Shown here piece by piece: positions 34,604 through 43,036 of a stretch of 64,000 nt of DNA (position 1 is the first letter of the stretch; each line of letters starts with the position of its first letter). The notes below the pieces were generated by a model. The model had not been told where the DNA came from. It ran no database searches and saw only the letters and a program-made list of their open reading frames with translations. Origin of the DNA: Streptomyces sp. DT2A-34. Lineage in GTDB: Bacteria; Actinomycetota; Actinomycetes; Streptomycetales; Streptomycetaceae. Both the position numbers and the translations under genes were made by a program. The stretch spans positions 1,240,001-1,304,000 of the forward strand of contig NZ_JASTWJ010000001.1 in the NCBI RefSeq assembly GCF_030499515.1. Direction: 5' to 3'.

Positions 34604-36430
34604 TTGCGCGAGTTCACCAACCCTCCGTTGGCGTTGGCACCGCCGGTGGGCGGCCTGGCCGACGCCGTCTTCGAGCATGCGCGGGAGGATCCGCTGTATG
34701 TCGCCCTCGGCCGCAAGGACGAAGACGGGCAGTGGCGGGACGTCACCGCCGCCGAGTTCCGGGACGAGGTGCTCGCCCTCGCCAAGGGCCTGCTCGCCCG
34801 CGGCATCCGGTTCGGCGACCGGGTCGCGATCATGTCCCGTACGCGGTACGAGTGGACGCTCTTCGACTACGCGCTGTGGACGATCGGCGCCCAGGTCGTG
34901 CCGATCTACCCGACCTCCTCGGCCGAACAGTGCTTCTGGACGCTGTACGACGCCGAGTGCTCGGCGGCGGTCGTCGAGCACGAGGACCACGCGATGACGA
35001 TCGCCACCGTCATCGACCGGCTGCCCCGGCTGCACCAGCTGTGGCAGCTGGACTCGGGCGCCGTGCAGGAGCTGTACGACGCCGGCGCCCACCTCGACGA
35101 CGAGGTGGTCCACCGCCACCGGCAGGCGGTCACCCCCGACTCCATCGCGACGATCATCTACACCTCGGGCACCACGGGGCGCCCCAAGGGCTGTGTCATC
35201 TCGCACGGCAACTTCATGTACGAGGCGGACACGGTCATCCAGCGATGGGAGCCGGTGTTCCACTCCAAGAAGGGCGACGAGGCGGCGACGCTGCTGTTCC
35301 TGCCGCTCGCGCACGTCTTCGGGCGGATGGTGCAGGTCGCCGCGATCCGCGGCAAGGTCCGCTTCGGCCACCAGCCGCAGATGAACGCGGCCGCGCTGCT
35401 GCCGGACCTGGCCGCGTTCAAGCCGACGTTCTTCCTGGCCGTGCCGTACATCTTCGAGAAGGTCTTCAACGCCGCCCGCCGCAAGGCCGAGAAGGAGGGC
35501 AGGTCGGGCGCCTTCGAGAAGGCCGTCGAGGTCGCCGTGAAGTACGCGGACGCCATGGAGGCCAAGGCGTGGGGCGTCGGCCCCGGCCCGTCGGCCGGTC
35601 TGCGCATGCAGCACCAGCTCTTCGACAAGCTCGTCTACTCCAAGATGCGGGCCGCGATGGGCGGCCGCATCAAGCAGGCGATGACCGGCGGGTCGGGCAT
35701 GGACCGGCGGCTCGGTCTGTTCTTCGCGGGCGCCGGCGTCCATGTCTACGAGGGGTACGGACTCACCGAGTCCACGGCGGCCGCGACCGCCAACCCGCCC
35801 TACCGCACCCGCTACGGCACCGTGGGCCAGCCCATCCCGGGCACGACCGTGCACATCGCGGACGACGGCGAGATCTGGCTGCACGGAGCCAACATCTTCC
35901 AGGGCTACCTCAACAACCAGAAGGCCACCGACGCGGCTCTGCACGACGGCTGGCTGGCCACCGGCGACCTGGGCTCCCTCGACGAGGACGGCTACCTCAC
36001 CATCACCGGCCGCAAGAAGGAGATCCTGGTCACCGCCAGCGGCAAGAGCGTCTCGCCGGGCGTGCTGGAGGAGCGCGTCCGCGACCACCCGCTGGTCGCC
36101 CAGTGCATCGTCGTCGGCAACGACCGCCCCTACATCGCGGCCCTGGTCACCCTCGACCAGGAGGCCGTGGAGCACTGGCTGATGATGCGCGACAAGCCCC
36201 AGATGACCCCGGCCCAGCTGGTCCGCGACGCCGACCTGGAGACCGAGGTGCGACGCGCCGTCGTCGCCGCCAACACCCTTGTCTCACAGGCCGAGTCGAT
36301 CCGCACCTTCCGCATCCTCGCCCAGCCCTTCACCGAGGAGCACGGACTGCTCACGCCGTCGCTGAAGCTGAAGCGCAAGGCGATCGAGAACGCTTACGCC
36401 AACGAGGTCGAGGCGCTGTACCGGGCCTGA
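34604..36430 (+). CDS. Long-chain fatty-acid-CoA ligase (AMP-binding)
   Basis: A 608-residue protein. The start appears to be TTG 34604, just after a GGAGCGGGGAGCGGGG tract. Adenylate-forming motifs are all present: YTSGTTGRPKGCVISHGN (ATP loop), YEGYGLTE, DGWLATGDLG and TGRKKEILVTASGKSVSP. Residues matching LPLAHVFGRMVQVA and a C-terminal LLTPSLKLKRKAIENAY are typical of the FadD15-type long-chain acyl-CoA synthetases of actinobacteria. It activates fatty acids in the cytoplasm for beta-oxidation or lipid synthesis. Confidence 0.92.
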   Translation: MREFTNPPLALAPPVGGLADAVFEHAREDPLYVALGRKDEDGQWRDVTAAEFRDEVLALAKGLLARGIRFGDRVAIMSRTRYEWTLFDYALWTIGAQVVPIYPTSSAEQCFWTLYDAECSAAVVEHEDHAMTIATVIDRLPRLHQLWQLDSGAVQELYDAGAHLDDEVVHRHRQAVTPDSIATIIYTSGTTGRPKGCVISHGNFMYEADTVIQRWEPVFHSKKGDEAATLLFLPLAHVFGRMVQVAAIRGKVRFGHQPQMNAAALLPDLAAFKPTFFLAVPYIFEKVFNAARRKAEKEGRSGAFEKAVEVAVKYADAMEAKAWGVGPGPSAGLRMQHQLFDKLVYSKMRAAMGGRIKQAMTGGSGMDRRLGLFFAGAGVHVYEGYGLTESTAAATANPPYRTRYGTVGQPIPGTTVHIADDGEIWLHGANIFQGYLNNQKATDAALHDGWLATGDLGSLDEDGYLTITGRKKEILVTASGKSVSPGVLEERVRDHPLVAQCIVVGNDRPYIAALVTLDQEAVEHWLMMRDKPQMTPAQLVRDADLETEVRRAVVAANTLVSQAESIRTFRILAQPFTEEHGLLTPSLKLKRKAIENAYANEVEALYRA

Positions 36431-36533
36431 GGCCCACGGATTCCCACGGATTCTCCGGTCAGGAATGCATCGCGGCCCGTGATCGTTGACGATGTCAGTA
36501 CCACCTGACGACAACCGTAAGGATCAAGAGCTC

Positions 36534-37370
36534 GTGAGCAGCAAGGTCCCCCAGATCACCCTCAACAACGGCGTCGAGATGCCCCAGCTGGGCTTCGGCG
36601 TCTGGCAGGTGCCGGACGACGAGGCGGAGCAGGCGGTCGGCACCGCGCTGGAGGCCGGGTACCGCAGCATCGACACAGCGGCGATCTACGGCAACGAGGA
36701 GGGCACCGGCAAGGCCATCGCCGCCGCCGGCATCCCCCGCGAGGACATCTTCGTCACCACCAAGCTCTGGAACGGCGAGCAGGGATACGACTCCACGCTG
36801 CGCGCCTTCGACGTGTCGCTGGGCAAGCTGGGTCTCGACTACGTCGACCTGTACCTCATCCACTGGCCGCTGCCGGCCCGCGACACGTACGTCGACACCT
36901 ACAAGGCCTTCGAGAAGCTCTACGCCGACGGCCGGGTCCGCGCGATCGGCGTGTCCAACTTCCTTCCGGAGCACCTGCGTCGGCTGATCGGCGAGACGTC
37001 GGTCGTCCCGGCGGTCAACCAGGTCGAGCTGCACCCGCACCTGCAGCAGCACGCCTCCCGTGAATACCACGCCGAGCAGGGCATCGCCACCGAGGCCTGG
37101 TCGCCGCTCGGTCAGGGCAAGGGGCTGCTGGAGGTCCCGGCGATCGTCGCCATCGCGCAGAAGCACGGCCGCACCCCGGCCCAGATCGTGCTGCGCTGGC
37201 ACCTGCAGCTGGGCAATGTCGTGATCCCGAAGTCCGTGACGCCGTCGCGGATCAAGGAGAACATCGAGGTCTTCGACTTCAGCCTGGACGCCGAGGACCT
37301 CGCGGCGATCAGCGCGCTGAACGAGGACCGGCGGATCGGTCCGGACCCGGCGACGTTCGACGGAGCCTGA
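36534..37370 (+). CDS. Aldo/keto reductase (2,5-diketo-D-gluconate reductase type)
   Basis: The GTG at 36534 gives 278 residues, the usual length, and matches the common beginning SSKVPQITLNNG; longer starts at 36486 (TTG) and 36492 (ATG) are possible. The AKR tetrad is present: Asp in YRSIDTAAIYGNE, Tyr in the same motif, Lys in VTTKLWNGEQ and His in LYLIHWPLP. NADPH-binding residues occur in VIPKSVTPSRIKEN. It reduces aldehydes and ketones with NADPH. A strong bidirectional hairpin follows. Confidence 0.92.
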   Translation: MSSKVPQITLNNGVEMPQLGFGVWQVPDDEAEQAVGTALEAGYRSIDTAAIYGNEEGTGKAIAAAGIPREDIFVTTKLWNGEQGYDSTLRAFDVSLGKLGLDYVDLYLIHWPLPARDTYVDTYKAFEKLYADGRVRAIGVSNFLPEHLRRLIGETSVVPAVNQVELHPHLQQHASREYHAEQGIATEAWSPLGQGKGLLEVPAIVAIAQKHGRTPAQIVLRWHLQLGNVVIPKSVTPSRIKENIEVFDFSLDAEDLAAISALNEDRRIGPDPATFDGA

Positions 37371-37389
37371 CCCCGCCCTTCGGCACGAC

Positions 37390-37429
37390 CGTCCGCCCGC
37401 CGCTCAGCCGTATGGGCGGCGGGCGGACG
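37390..37429. terminator. Bidirectional hairpin terminator
   Basis: Perfect 14-bp arms (CGTCCGCCCGCCGC at 37390-37403 and its complement at 37416-37429) with a 12-base loop lie between the convergent aldo/keto reductase gene and the monooxygenase-like gene, so both transcripts can end here. Confidence 0.85.
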
Positions 37430-37442
37430 CGCAGGGGGCGCC

Positions 37443-38054
37443 TCAGTCGCCGCGCACGTCGGTGAAGACGACCTCGAACTCCTCCAGCCCGGTCACGGAC
37501 ACATGCGCCTTGGCCGCACCCTCGTGCCGGGCCGCCGCCTGGCCCGCGCGGGACGCCGCCAGGGACGCCTGGTCGACGAAGATCGCTCCCACCATCCCCC
37601 GGCCCCGCTCCCGGTCGACCATCAGCGACGCCCGGGCCAGCCCCGCGAGGGTGTCCAGCTTGGGCACCACCGTCGCGCGGAACGTGTCGGCGAGCAGGTC
37701 GGCGTCCATGGGGTCGAACTCCAGCCTGGTGAGCCGTAGTCCACCGCCCGCCTGCGGCTGCCTGACCTGATGGAAGACCAGCGCCTCGTAGTTGAAGACC
37801 GCCAGTGTCCCCGCGAACGGCTCCAGCATGGCCGCCCGCCGCTCGCGCAACACCTCGTCGCTGTTGCGCCGGTCCTCCTCCGACTCCCACCAGCTCGCCG
37901 CGAGCAGCTTCCCGAGCGCCCGGTCCACGAAGACACTTGCTCCGCGGTACCCCGGACGGTCTTCCAACAGGTCCCGCCCCTCTGTGTTCATCGCCCTGAT
38001 GGCCGTGTCGATCTTCGCGGGATCGCCGGTCGTGTAGATGGCGCGTACGAACAT
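37443..38054 (-). CDS. Dimeric alpha/beta-barrel protein, antibiotic-biosynthesis-monooxygenase-like
   Basis: A 203-residue protein, ATG at 38054, with two similar ferredoxin-like halves. The first runs from FVRAIYTTGDPAKIDTAI through GYRGASVFVDRALGKLLAAS to LEPFAGTLAVFNYEALV. The second includes LADTFRATVVPKLDTL, LVMVDRERGRGMV-like segments and VSVTGLEEFEVVFTDV. Duplicated ABM-type halves suggest a small-molecule-binding or monooxygenase-like protein. I cannot assign a substrate and see no cofactor motif. Confidence 0.65.
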   Translation of the reverse strand: MFVRAIYTTGDPAKIDTAIRAMNTEGRDLLEDRPGYRGASVFVDRALGKLLAASWWESEEDRRNSDEVLRERRAAMLEPFAGTLAVFNYEALVFHQVRQPQAGGGLRLTRLEFDPMDADLLADTFRATVVPKLDTLAGLARASLMVDRERGRGMVGAIFVDQASLAASRAGQAAARHEGAAKAHVSVTGLEEFEVVFTDVRGD

Positions 38055-38143
38055 GACACCTCCCGGAAATCCGGGCCCACATCCGAAATCTTCGGCATGC
38101 CCAGTCTTCTATTGGGGTCATTGCGTCGCAATCAGCACAAGTC

Positions 38144-38156
38144 AGGAAAGTTTCCT
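38144..38156. promoter_or_regulatory. Palindromic operator upstream of the GH75 chitosanase gene
   Basis: AGGAAAGTTTCCT is a perfect palindrome about a central G, 44 bp before the chitosanase start. I recall a very similar GGAAAGTTTCC-type operator upstream of Streptomyces chitosanase genes, bound by the ROK-family repressor CsnR. The match in both sequence and target type makes this a convincing candidate. Confidence 0.75.
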
Positions 38157-38199
38157 AATAGACCTGTGAAGAAGAGTTGGAAGAGAGGCCCTTTCCCCA

Positions 38200-38895
38200 G
38201 TGCGCATCCGAACACTGACCCTCGCCGCGGCCTCCGTCGCCGCGCTGCTCGCCGCCGGACTGTTCCCCGCGAGCGCCTCCGGCACGTCACGACCGCCGTC
38301 CGCCCGGGAGGGTTCGGTCAGCGCGGCCGACCTGCTCGCGAAGGTGACGTCCTGCTCGCAGATCTCCCACGGCAAGTACCGCACCGACGAGGGCACCTCG
38401 GCCACCGTCCCCGTGTGCGGCAGGCACGGCGCCGTCTTCTGGACGGCCGACATGGACATCGACTGCGACGGGCAGCGCACCGACGAGTGCAACGAGGACA
38501 CCGACCCCTGGTTCCAGCCCGACACGGCCTTCCACCAGTCCGACGGCCTGCCGCTACGCTCCGAGACGCTGCCGTATGTCGTCGTCCCCAGGATCAGCGA
38601 CATCTGGGACCACTCCGCGGCGGGCATCGAGGGCGGCAGCGTGGTCGCCGTCATCCATGACGACCAGGTCCTGTACGCCGTCGTCGGCGACACCGGCCCT
38701 CAGGAGGTCATCGGCGAGGCCTCCTACGCCGCCGCCGAGGCACTCGGCATCGACCCCGACCCGGCGACCGGCGGCACCGCCTCCGGCGTGACGTACATCC
38801 TCTTCGAGGACTCCCGCGTCTCGCCCATCGAGAGCCACAGCGCGGCGGTCTCGCTGGGCGAGCGGCTGGCGCGGGAGTTCATCCGGGACAACTGA
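38200..38895 (+). CDS. Secreted GH75-family chitosanase
   Basis: A 231-residue protein from GTG 38200. The signal peptide is clear (RTLTLAAASVAALLAAGLFP, cleavage near ASA-SG at about 27). The mature part resembles GH75 endo-chitosanases: a VFWTADMDIDCDGQRTDECN segment with the acidic residues expected near the active site, then DPWFQPDTAFHQS, YVVVPRISDIWDH and GSVVAVIHDDQVLYAVVGDT. It would hydrolyse chitosan outside the cell. The palindrome at 38144-38156 suggests repression by a CsnR-like ROK protein. Confidence 0.88.
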   Translation: MRIRTLTLAAASVAALLAAGLFPASASGTSRPPSAREGSVSAADLLAKVTSCSQISHGKYRTDEGTSATVPVCGRHGAVFWTADMDIDCDGQRTDECNEDTDPWFQPDTAFHQSDGLPLRSETLPYVVVPRISDIWDHSAAGIEGGSVVAVIHDDQVLYAVVGDTGPQEVIGEASYAAAEALGIDPDPATGGTASGVTYILFEDSRVSPIESHSAAVSLGERLAREFIRDN

Positions 38896-38908
38896 GGCTG
38901 CCCGTACG

Positions 38909-39400
38909 TCAGTTGGGCTGGCCGAGCGGCCGCACGACGACGGTGTTGACGTCGACGCCGTCCGGCTGCCGGATGACCCACACCACCGAGTCGGCGATCT
39001 GGTCGGCGGTCAGCAGATGCCCCGGCGGCAGGCTGCCGTAGCTGTCCCAGAACGGTGTCTCGACGCGGCCGGGCGCGATGTGGTCACGCCGACACCGCCC
39101 TCCCCCACTCTCGGATCCCCCCGCTCGATCGAGCGGGGGATCCCCATCGTCGCCCCGTAGATGTTGCCCGGCCCCGGCACGAACCCGGCGACGCTTCCGA
39201 CGAGGACGATCCGGCTGCGGGTCTCCTTGAGGGCGTCGATGGAGGCGCGGATGAGCGCCTGTACGTCGCCGTACTCGGCCGCGTTCCCCACGATCGTCAA
39301 CAGGCCCTCCGGATCGCCGAGTTCCTCGGCGAAGCCCCGCAGCCGCGCCTCGCCGCGGCCGGTGACGGCCCGTCTCGTCCGGACGACGGGGATTCCATCA
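38909..39400 (-). pseudogene. Short-chain dehydrogenase, degenerate with inserted palindrome
   Basis: Fragments of one SDR are visible. The first is RGFAEELGDPEGLLTIVGNA followed by YGDVQALIRASIDALKETRS; the catalytic-core segment expected between these parts is absent. Next comes RIVLVGSVAGFVPGPGNIYG, ending at the catalytic Tyr region. Where the active-site Lys and following helix should be, a palindrome (39113-39143) and flanking G-rich sequence occur. The last piece, IAPGRVETPFWDSYGSLPPG through NTVVVRPLGQPN to the stop at 38909, is in another frame (one base lost near 39080). The N-terminal cofactor loop is missing. Confidence 0.8.
39113..39143. repeat. Palindromic element within the SDR remnant
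   Basis: GGATCC at both ends encloses CCCC-GCTCGATCGAGC-GGGG, an almost perfect 31-base palindrome with one extra C on one arm. Next to it is ctcccccactct. It resembles the CTCCCCCA/GGGGGnCCCCCA palindromes that I recall being scattered in Streptomyces genomes; a shorter relative interrupts the gene at 56404. Confidence 0.75.
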
Positions 39401-39426
39401 CTTGGAGGAGTTCTCGAAGTCAAGGC

Positions 39427-40329
39427 TCACTTCGTCCGTACCGCCGTGTACACCGTCTGCGCCGCCAGGACGAACACGTCCGGCCGGTGGTGCACGCTCG
39501 CCTTGTCGTCCGGGTCGAGGAGCTGGTCGAGCGTCGCGCGGTCATCGGCGTCGAGGTGGTCGCCGAGGCCCTCGCGGGTGCGGGTCAGGGAGGCGACGAC
39601 GTAGGCGCGGGCCCGGTCCGTGGTCGGGGCGGGCAGGTCGAGGAGGAAGGTGCGGGTTCCGGTGGGCCTGAGGCCGACGGAGGCGAGCAGCGCCGGCCAG
39701 TCCTCGGTCTCGGCGACGGAGCCGGGCAGGTCCGCGCGCATCGCGGCGAACCACTCCTCCTCCAGCGCGTCGAGGCGCGCCTGCAAGCCGGGACGCCCGA
39801 AGCCGAGGTCGCGCGGCAGGAACCGGGCCGGCAGGCCGCCCTCCTGGAGGGCCAGGGTGCCGCCGGGCGTGAGGCGGGCGGCGAACGCGGCGAGGGCGGC
39901 ACGCTGGTCGCCGAGGTGGTGCAGGCTGCGGCTCGCCCAGAGCAGATCGGCCGGGTAGTCCAAGTCAGCGAGGACGCCCGGGAGTTCACCGGCAAGGGTG
40001 CCGAAGCGGTCGGCGACGCCGAGTCGCTCGGCCCGCGCCCGGGCCCGATCGAGGAGCGGTGCGGATCCGTCGACGGCGACGATCCGCGCGCCGGGGAAGG
40101 TGTCGGCGAACAGACAGGCGACCACACCGGGTCCGCTGCCCACGTCCACGATCAGCCCGGGCTCGGTCTGCCACTTGGCCAGCCAGGCCATGGCGTGCTC
40201 GTACAGGGGCGTGAACAGCTCCGCCTGCGCCTCTAGCAGCGGGGCCATCTCGTTCCAGTCGATGTCGGTGTGGTCGTGGTGAGGGTGATGGTGACCGGCC
40301 TGGTGGTCTCCGTGGTGGTGGTGCGCCAT
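39427..40329 (-). CDS. Class I SAM-dependent methyltransferase with His-rich N-terminus
   Basis: A 300-residue protein, ATG at 40329 with AAGGAGAGG upstream. The first 22 residues contain eleven histidines (MAHHHHGDHQAGHHHPHH), an obvious metal-binding tract. Then follows a Rossmann methyltransferase: LIVDVGSGPGVVACLFAD (motif I), ARIVAVDGSAPLLDRARA (motif II), DLLWASRSLHHLGDQRAAL and TPGGTLALQEGG. The acceptor is unknown. It is divergent from a PhyH-type oxygenase gene with a GTTGCCGCAAC palindrome between them, so joint regulation is possible. Confidence 0.88.
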   Translation of the reverse strand: MAHHHHGDHQAGHHHPHHDHTDIDWNEMAPLLEAQAELFTPLYEHAMAWLAKWQTEPGLIVDVGSGPGVVACLFADTFPGARIVAVDGSAPLLDRARARAERLGVADRFGTLAGELPGVLADLDYPADLLWASRSLHHLGDQRAALAAFAARLTPGGTLALQEGGLPARFLPRDLGFGRPGLQARLDALEEEWFAAMRADLPGSVAETEDWPALLASVGLRPTGTRTFLLDLPAPTTDRARAYVVASLTRTREGLGDHLDADDRATLDQLLDPDDKASVHHRPDVFVLAAQTVYTAVRTK

Positions 40330-40392
40330 GCTCGTCAGCCTCTCCTTCGGATGGGGCCAGCGTGCGCCGACGCACCGTCGCGGGGCCACTGT

Positions 40393-40405
40393 CGTTGCCG
40401 CAACG
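40393..40405. promoter_or_regulatory. Small palindrome in a divergent promoter region
   Basis: CGTTGCCGCAACG is a perfect palindrome about a central C between the His-rich methyltransferase and PhyH genes. It is followed directly by two direct copies of aaaagcggcggc. A regulator site is possible; none is identified. Confidence 0.4.
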
Positions 40406-40478
40406 GCAAAAAGCGGCGGCAAAAAGCGGCGGCGAAAATGGGATGCGGCCCGCATGACCGATCACCCACGATGGCCCG

Positions 40479-41249
40479 ATGGACGACGAGATGGTGAGAC
40501 GCTTCCTCGAAGACGGGTTCGTGAAGATCGAGGGCGCCTTTCCGCCGCGCGTCGCCGAGCACTGCGCGCGGCTGCTGTGGCGGGAGACGGGGTGCGACCC
40601 GGAGGATCCGGACACCTGGAAGGACCCCGTGCACTGGGTGTACGACATGGCGCAGGGCCCCTTCGCGGCCGCCGTGAACACCCCCGCCCTGCACGAGGCC
40701 TTCGATGTGCTGGTGGGTGAGGGCCGCTGGCAGTCGCGCTACTCGCTGGGCAGTTTCCCGCTGCGGTTCCCGCACGAGGAGGAACCGGACGACGCGGGCT
40801 GGCACATCGAGGCCAGCTACGTCCCCGAAGGCGCCGAGCACCCGCACACGAACGTGCGCTCGAAGGACCGTGCGCTGCTGATGCTGTTCCTGTTCAGCGA
40901 GGTCACCGAGGACGACGCCCCGACCCGTATCCGGGTCGGCTCCCATCTCGACGTACCGCCGGTCCTGGAACCGTACGGCGAGGCCGGCGCCTCCTTCCTG
41001 GAACTCGGCCCGAAGGTCGCCGAGGCCTCCGCGCACCGCCCCCTCGCCCACGCCACCGGCAGCCCCGGCGACGTCTACCTGTGCCACCCCTTCCTGGTCC
41101 ACGCCGCCCAGCCCCACCACGGCACCCGGCCCCGCTTCATGGCGCAACCGCCCCTGCACACGGCGGTGCCGTACGAGCTGGAGCGGGCCGACGGCGACTA
41201 CTCGGTGGCGGAGTTCGCGATCCGCCGGGGCCTGTCCCGAGAGAGCTGA
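40479..41249 (+). CDS. Phytanoyl-CoA dioxygenase (PhyH)-family protein
   Basis: A 256-residue protein from ATG 40479. The double-stranded beta-helix fold of PhyH-type Fe(II)/2-oxoglutarate oxygenases is suggested by FLEDGFVKIEGAFPP at the start and by the C-terminal HPFLVHAAQPHHGTRPR, which supplies the distal His and the 2-oxoglutarate-binding Arg. The proximal metal motif reads GWHIEAS, that is HxE where most family members have HxD. Glu can still bind iron, but the change is unusual. The substrate is unknown. It is divergent from the methyltransferase gene. Confidence 0.82.
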   Translation: MDDEMVRRFLEDGFVKIEGAFPPRVAEHCARLLWRETGCDPEDPDTWKDPVHWVYDMAQGPFAAAVNTPALHEAFDVLVGEGRWQSRYSLGSFPLRFPHEEEPDDAGWHIEASYVPEGAEHPHTNVRSKDRALLMLFLFSEVTEDDAPTRIRVGSHLDVPPVLEPYGEAGASFLELGPKVAEASAHRPLAHATGSPGDVYLCHPFLVHAAQPHHGTRPRFMAQPPLHTAVPYELERADGDYSVAEFAIRRGLSRES

Positions 41250-41275
41250 CCCCGGCGGACCGCGGATTCACCGCG

Positions 41276-43000
41276 TCACGACAGCGGCGGGTACGCGTTC
41301 TGCATGAGCTGCTGGAACTGCGCCGAGAACCAGTGGCCGGACAGCGGGGCGTTCGCCAGGGCGCCGGACATGTTGTTGTTGTTGCGCGGGTTGCCGGTAT
41401 ACGTCGGGTCGCACATCCGGTCGAAGCCCTTGCCCTCGTCGTTCGGGATCGCGCTGCTGGCGCCGTCGGACTCACCCGGGGGCTTCATCCACACGTAGGC
41501 GTCGATCCCGGCCGCCGGGGAGGCCTGCGGGCGCTCGCCGAGACCGGCTCCGGACTGGTTGCACCAGTTGCCGGTGTTGATGCGCCGGTCGATGCGACCG
41601 CCGTTGACGTAGGTGTCCACGTCCGTCATGGCGCCCGGACCGGTCGGCCGGGCACTGCCGCCCCAGCCGTTGCGGGAGGTGTCGATCAGCATGCCGACGC
41701 CCGAGGGGAAGCCCTGGTTCACGGCCTCCGCCCGGAAGGCCTGGGCGTAGGAGAGCTCGTCGACGTAGCGGTTCCAGTCCACCCACTTCGACTCGCGCAC
41801 CGACTTGCCGTTCACGGAGTCGCTGATGGTGAAGTACTGCTCCTTCAGCGCGCTGTAGTTGGCGGTGTTGGTGATGAAACCGGCCACGTCGTTGACGGTG
41901 GCGCCTTCGGCCGTCGCGGCCTGCTTGATCAACTGGACGCTCGCCGAGAAGTTGTCGTCCCAGCCGAGCCAGCCGTGGTGCCCGGCGTCCACGTAGTTGT
42001 AGACGTTGGCGATGTCACCGAGCTTGTTCAGCGCGTAGCCGACACCCTTGACGTAGTTGCCGTTGGCCTTCATCGTGTCGCAGTTCGGGGTGGCCGTGAC
42101 CCGCGGCGAGACGTTGGTGACGAGGTTCGGCAGCGAGTCGAGTTCGACCGTGTTGACGATCCGCAGCGAGGCATACTTGGGATCGGCGAGGATCGCGGCG
42201 ATCGGGTCGATGTACTGCGTCTTGTACTTGTCGATCTCCGTCGGCCCGAGCTCACCGTTGGAGGCGAGCGCGGCGCAGTCGCGGCCCGGCAGGTTGTAGA
42301 TCACCAGCTGGACGACGAGCTCGCCGCTGCCCTTCTGCTTCAGGGCCTCGTCGAGGTGGGCGCGCAGGCCCATCTTGCCGCCGACGCCGTTGATCGCGGC
42401 GGTCCGGTCCAGCCAGACGCCGGTGGGCTGGTTGGCGATGCGACTGCCGCCCGGCTCGGCGGCGGCGTTGGCGGACCACTCCGGGTTCACGTACACCTTG
42501 GCGCCGGAGTACGGGTTGTCGGCCTTCGGCCCGGTGGGGCCGGGGTCGGGGTCGGGCGGGTCCGTGGGGCCGCCGCCGCCGTCGACGTTGCAGGTCACGC
42601 CGTCGAGGGTGAAGGTGGCCGGGATGGCGTTGGTGCCGCTGTAGGTGCCCTGGAAGCCGAAGCTGACCGAACCGCCCGTCGACAGTGTCCCGTTGTAGGT
42701 CTCGTTGGTGGCGGTGACGGCCGCGCCGCTCTGGCTGATCTTGGCGTTCCAGCCGTTGGTGACCTTCTGGTTTCCGGCGTACGACCACTTCACCGACCAG
42801 TTGGACTTGGCGGCGCCGCTGTTGGTGACGGTCACGGCGGCGGTGAAGCCGGTGTCCCACTGGTTCTGCACCTTGTAGTCGACGGTGCAGGGTACGGCGG
42901 CCGTGCCGACGTCCGCGGGGACGGCCGCGGCGAGCGCGGTTCCCGAGGACCCGGCGACCAGCGCCAGGGCGGCGAGCATCGCTGTTCTGGTACGACTCAT
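41276..43000 (-). CDS. Secreted GH6 cellobiohydrolase with N-terminal CBM2
   Basis: A 574-residue protein, ATG at 43000 with AGAAGGAA upstream. Signal peptide (about 1-25), CBM2 (about 36-139, with NQWDTGFTAAVTVTN and NGWNAKISQSG), a PDPDPGPTGP linker and a GH6 domain follow. GH6 signatures are present: VIYNLPGRDCAALASNGE, the exoglucanase-type VELDSLPNLV, VDAGHHGWLGWDDN and GVGMLIDTSRNGWGG. It cleaves cellobiose from the non-reducing end of cellulose. The gene begins 36 bases after the GH5 gene, so both are likely transcribed from the GH5 promoter with its CebR-like box. Confidence 0.94.
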   Translation of the reverse strand: MSRTRTAMLAALALVAGSSGTALAAAVPADVGTAAVPCTVDYKVQNQWDTGFTAAVTVTNSGAAKSNWSVKWSYAGNQKVTNGWNAKISQSGAAVTATNETYNGTLSTGGSVSFGFQGTYSGTNAIPATFTLDGVTCNVDGGGGPTDPPDPDPGPTGPKADNPYSGAKVYVNPEWSANAAAEPGGSRIANQPTGVWLDRTAAINGVGGKMGLRAHLDEALKQKGSGELVVQLVIYNLPGRDCAALASNGELGPTEIDKYKTQYIDPIAAILADPKYASLRIVNTVELDSLPNLVTNVSPRVTATPNCDTMKANGNYVKGVGYALNKLGDIANVYNYVDAGHHGWLGWDDNFSASVQLIKQAATAEGATVNDVAGFITNTANYSALKEQYFTISDSVNGKSVRESKWVDWNRYVDELSYAQAFRAEAVNQGFPSGVGMLIDTSRNGWGGSARPTGPGAMTDVDTYVNGGRIDRRINTGNWCNQSGAGLGERPQASPAAGIDAYVWMKPPGESDGASSAIPNDEGKGFDRMCDPTYTGNPRNNNNMSGALANAPLSGHWFSAQFQQLMQNAYPPLS

Positions 43001-43036
43001 GAGTGCGGGTTCCTTCTCCGTGAGGGGTGAGAGGGG

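Noticed and set aside
34604..37370. Acyl-CoA ligase and aldo/keto reductase as a biosynthetic operon
   Set aside because: Each has typical housekeeping motifs, they are separated by about 100 bp and followed by a terminator, and no biosynthetic partners are present.
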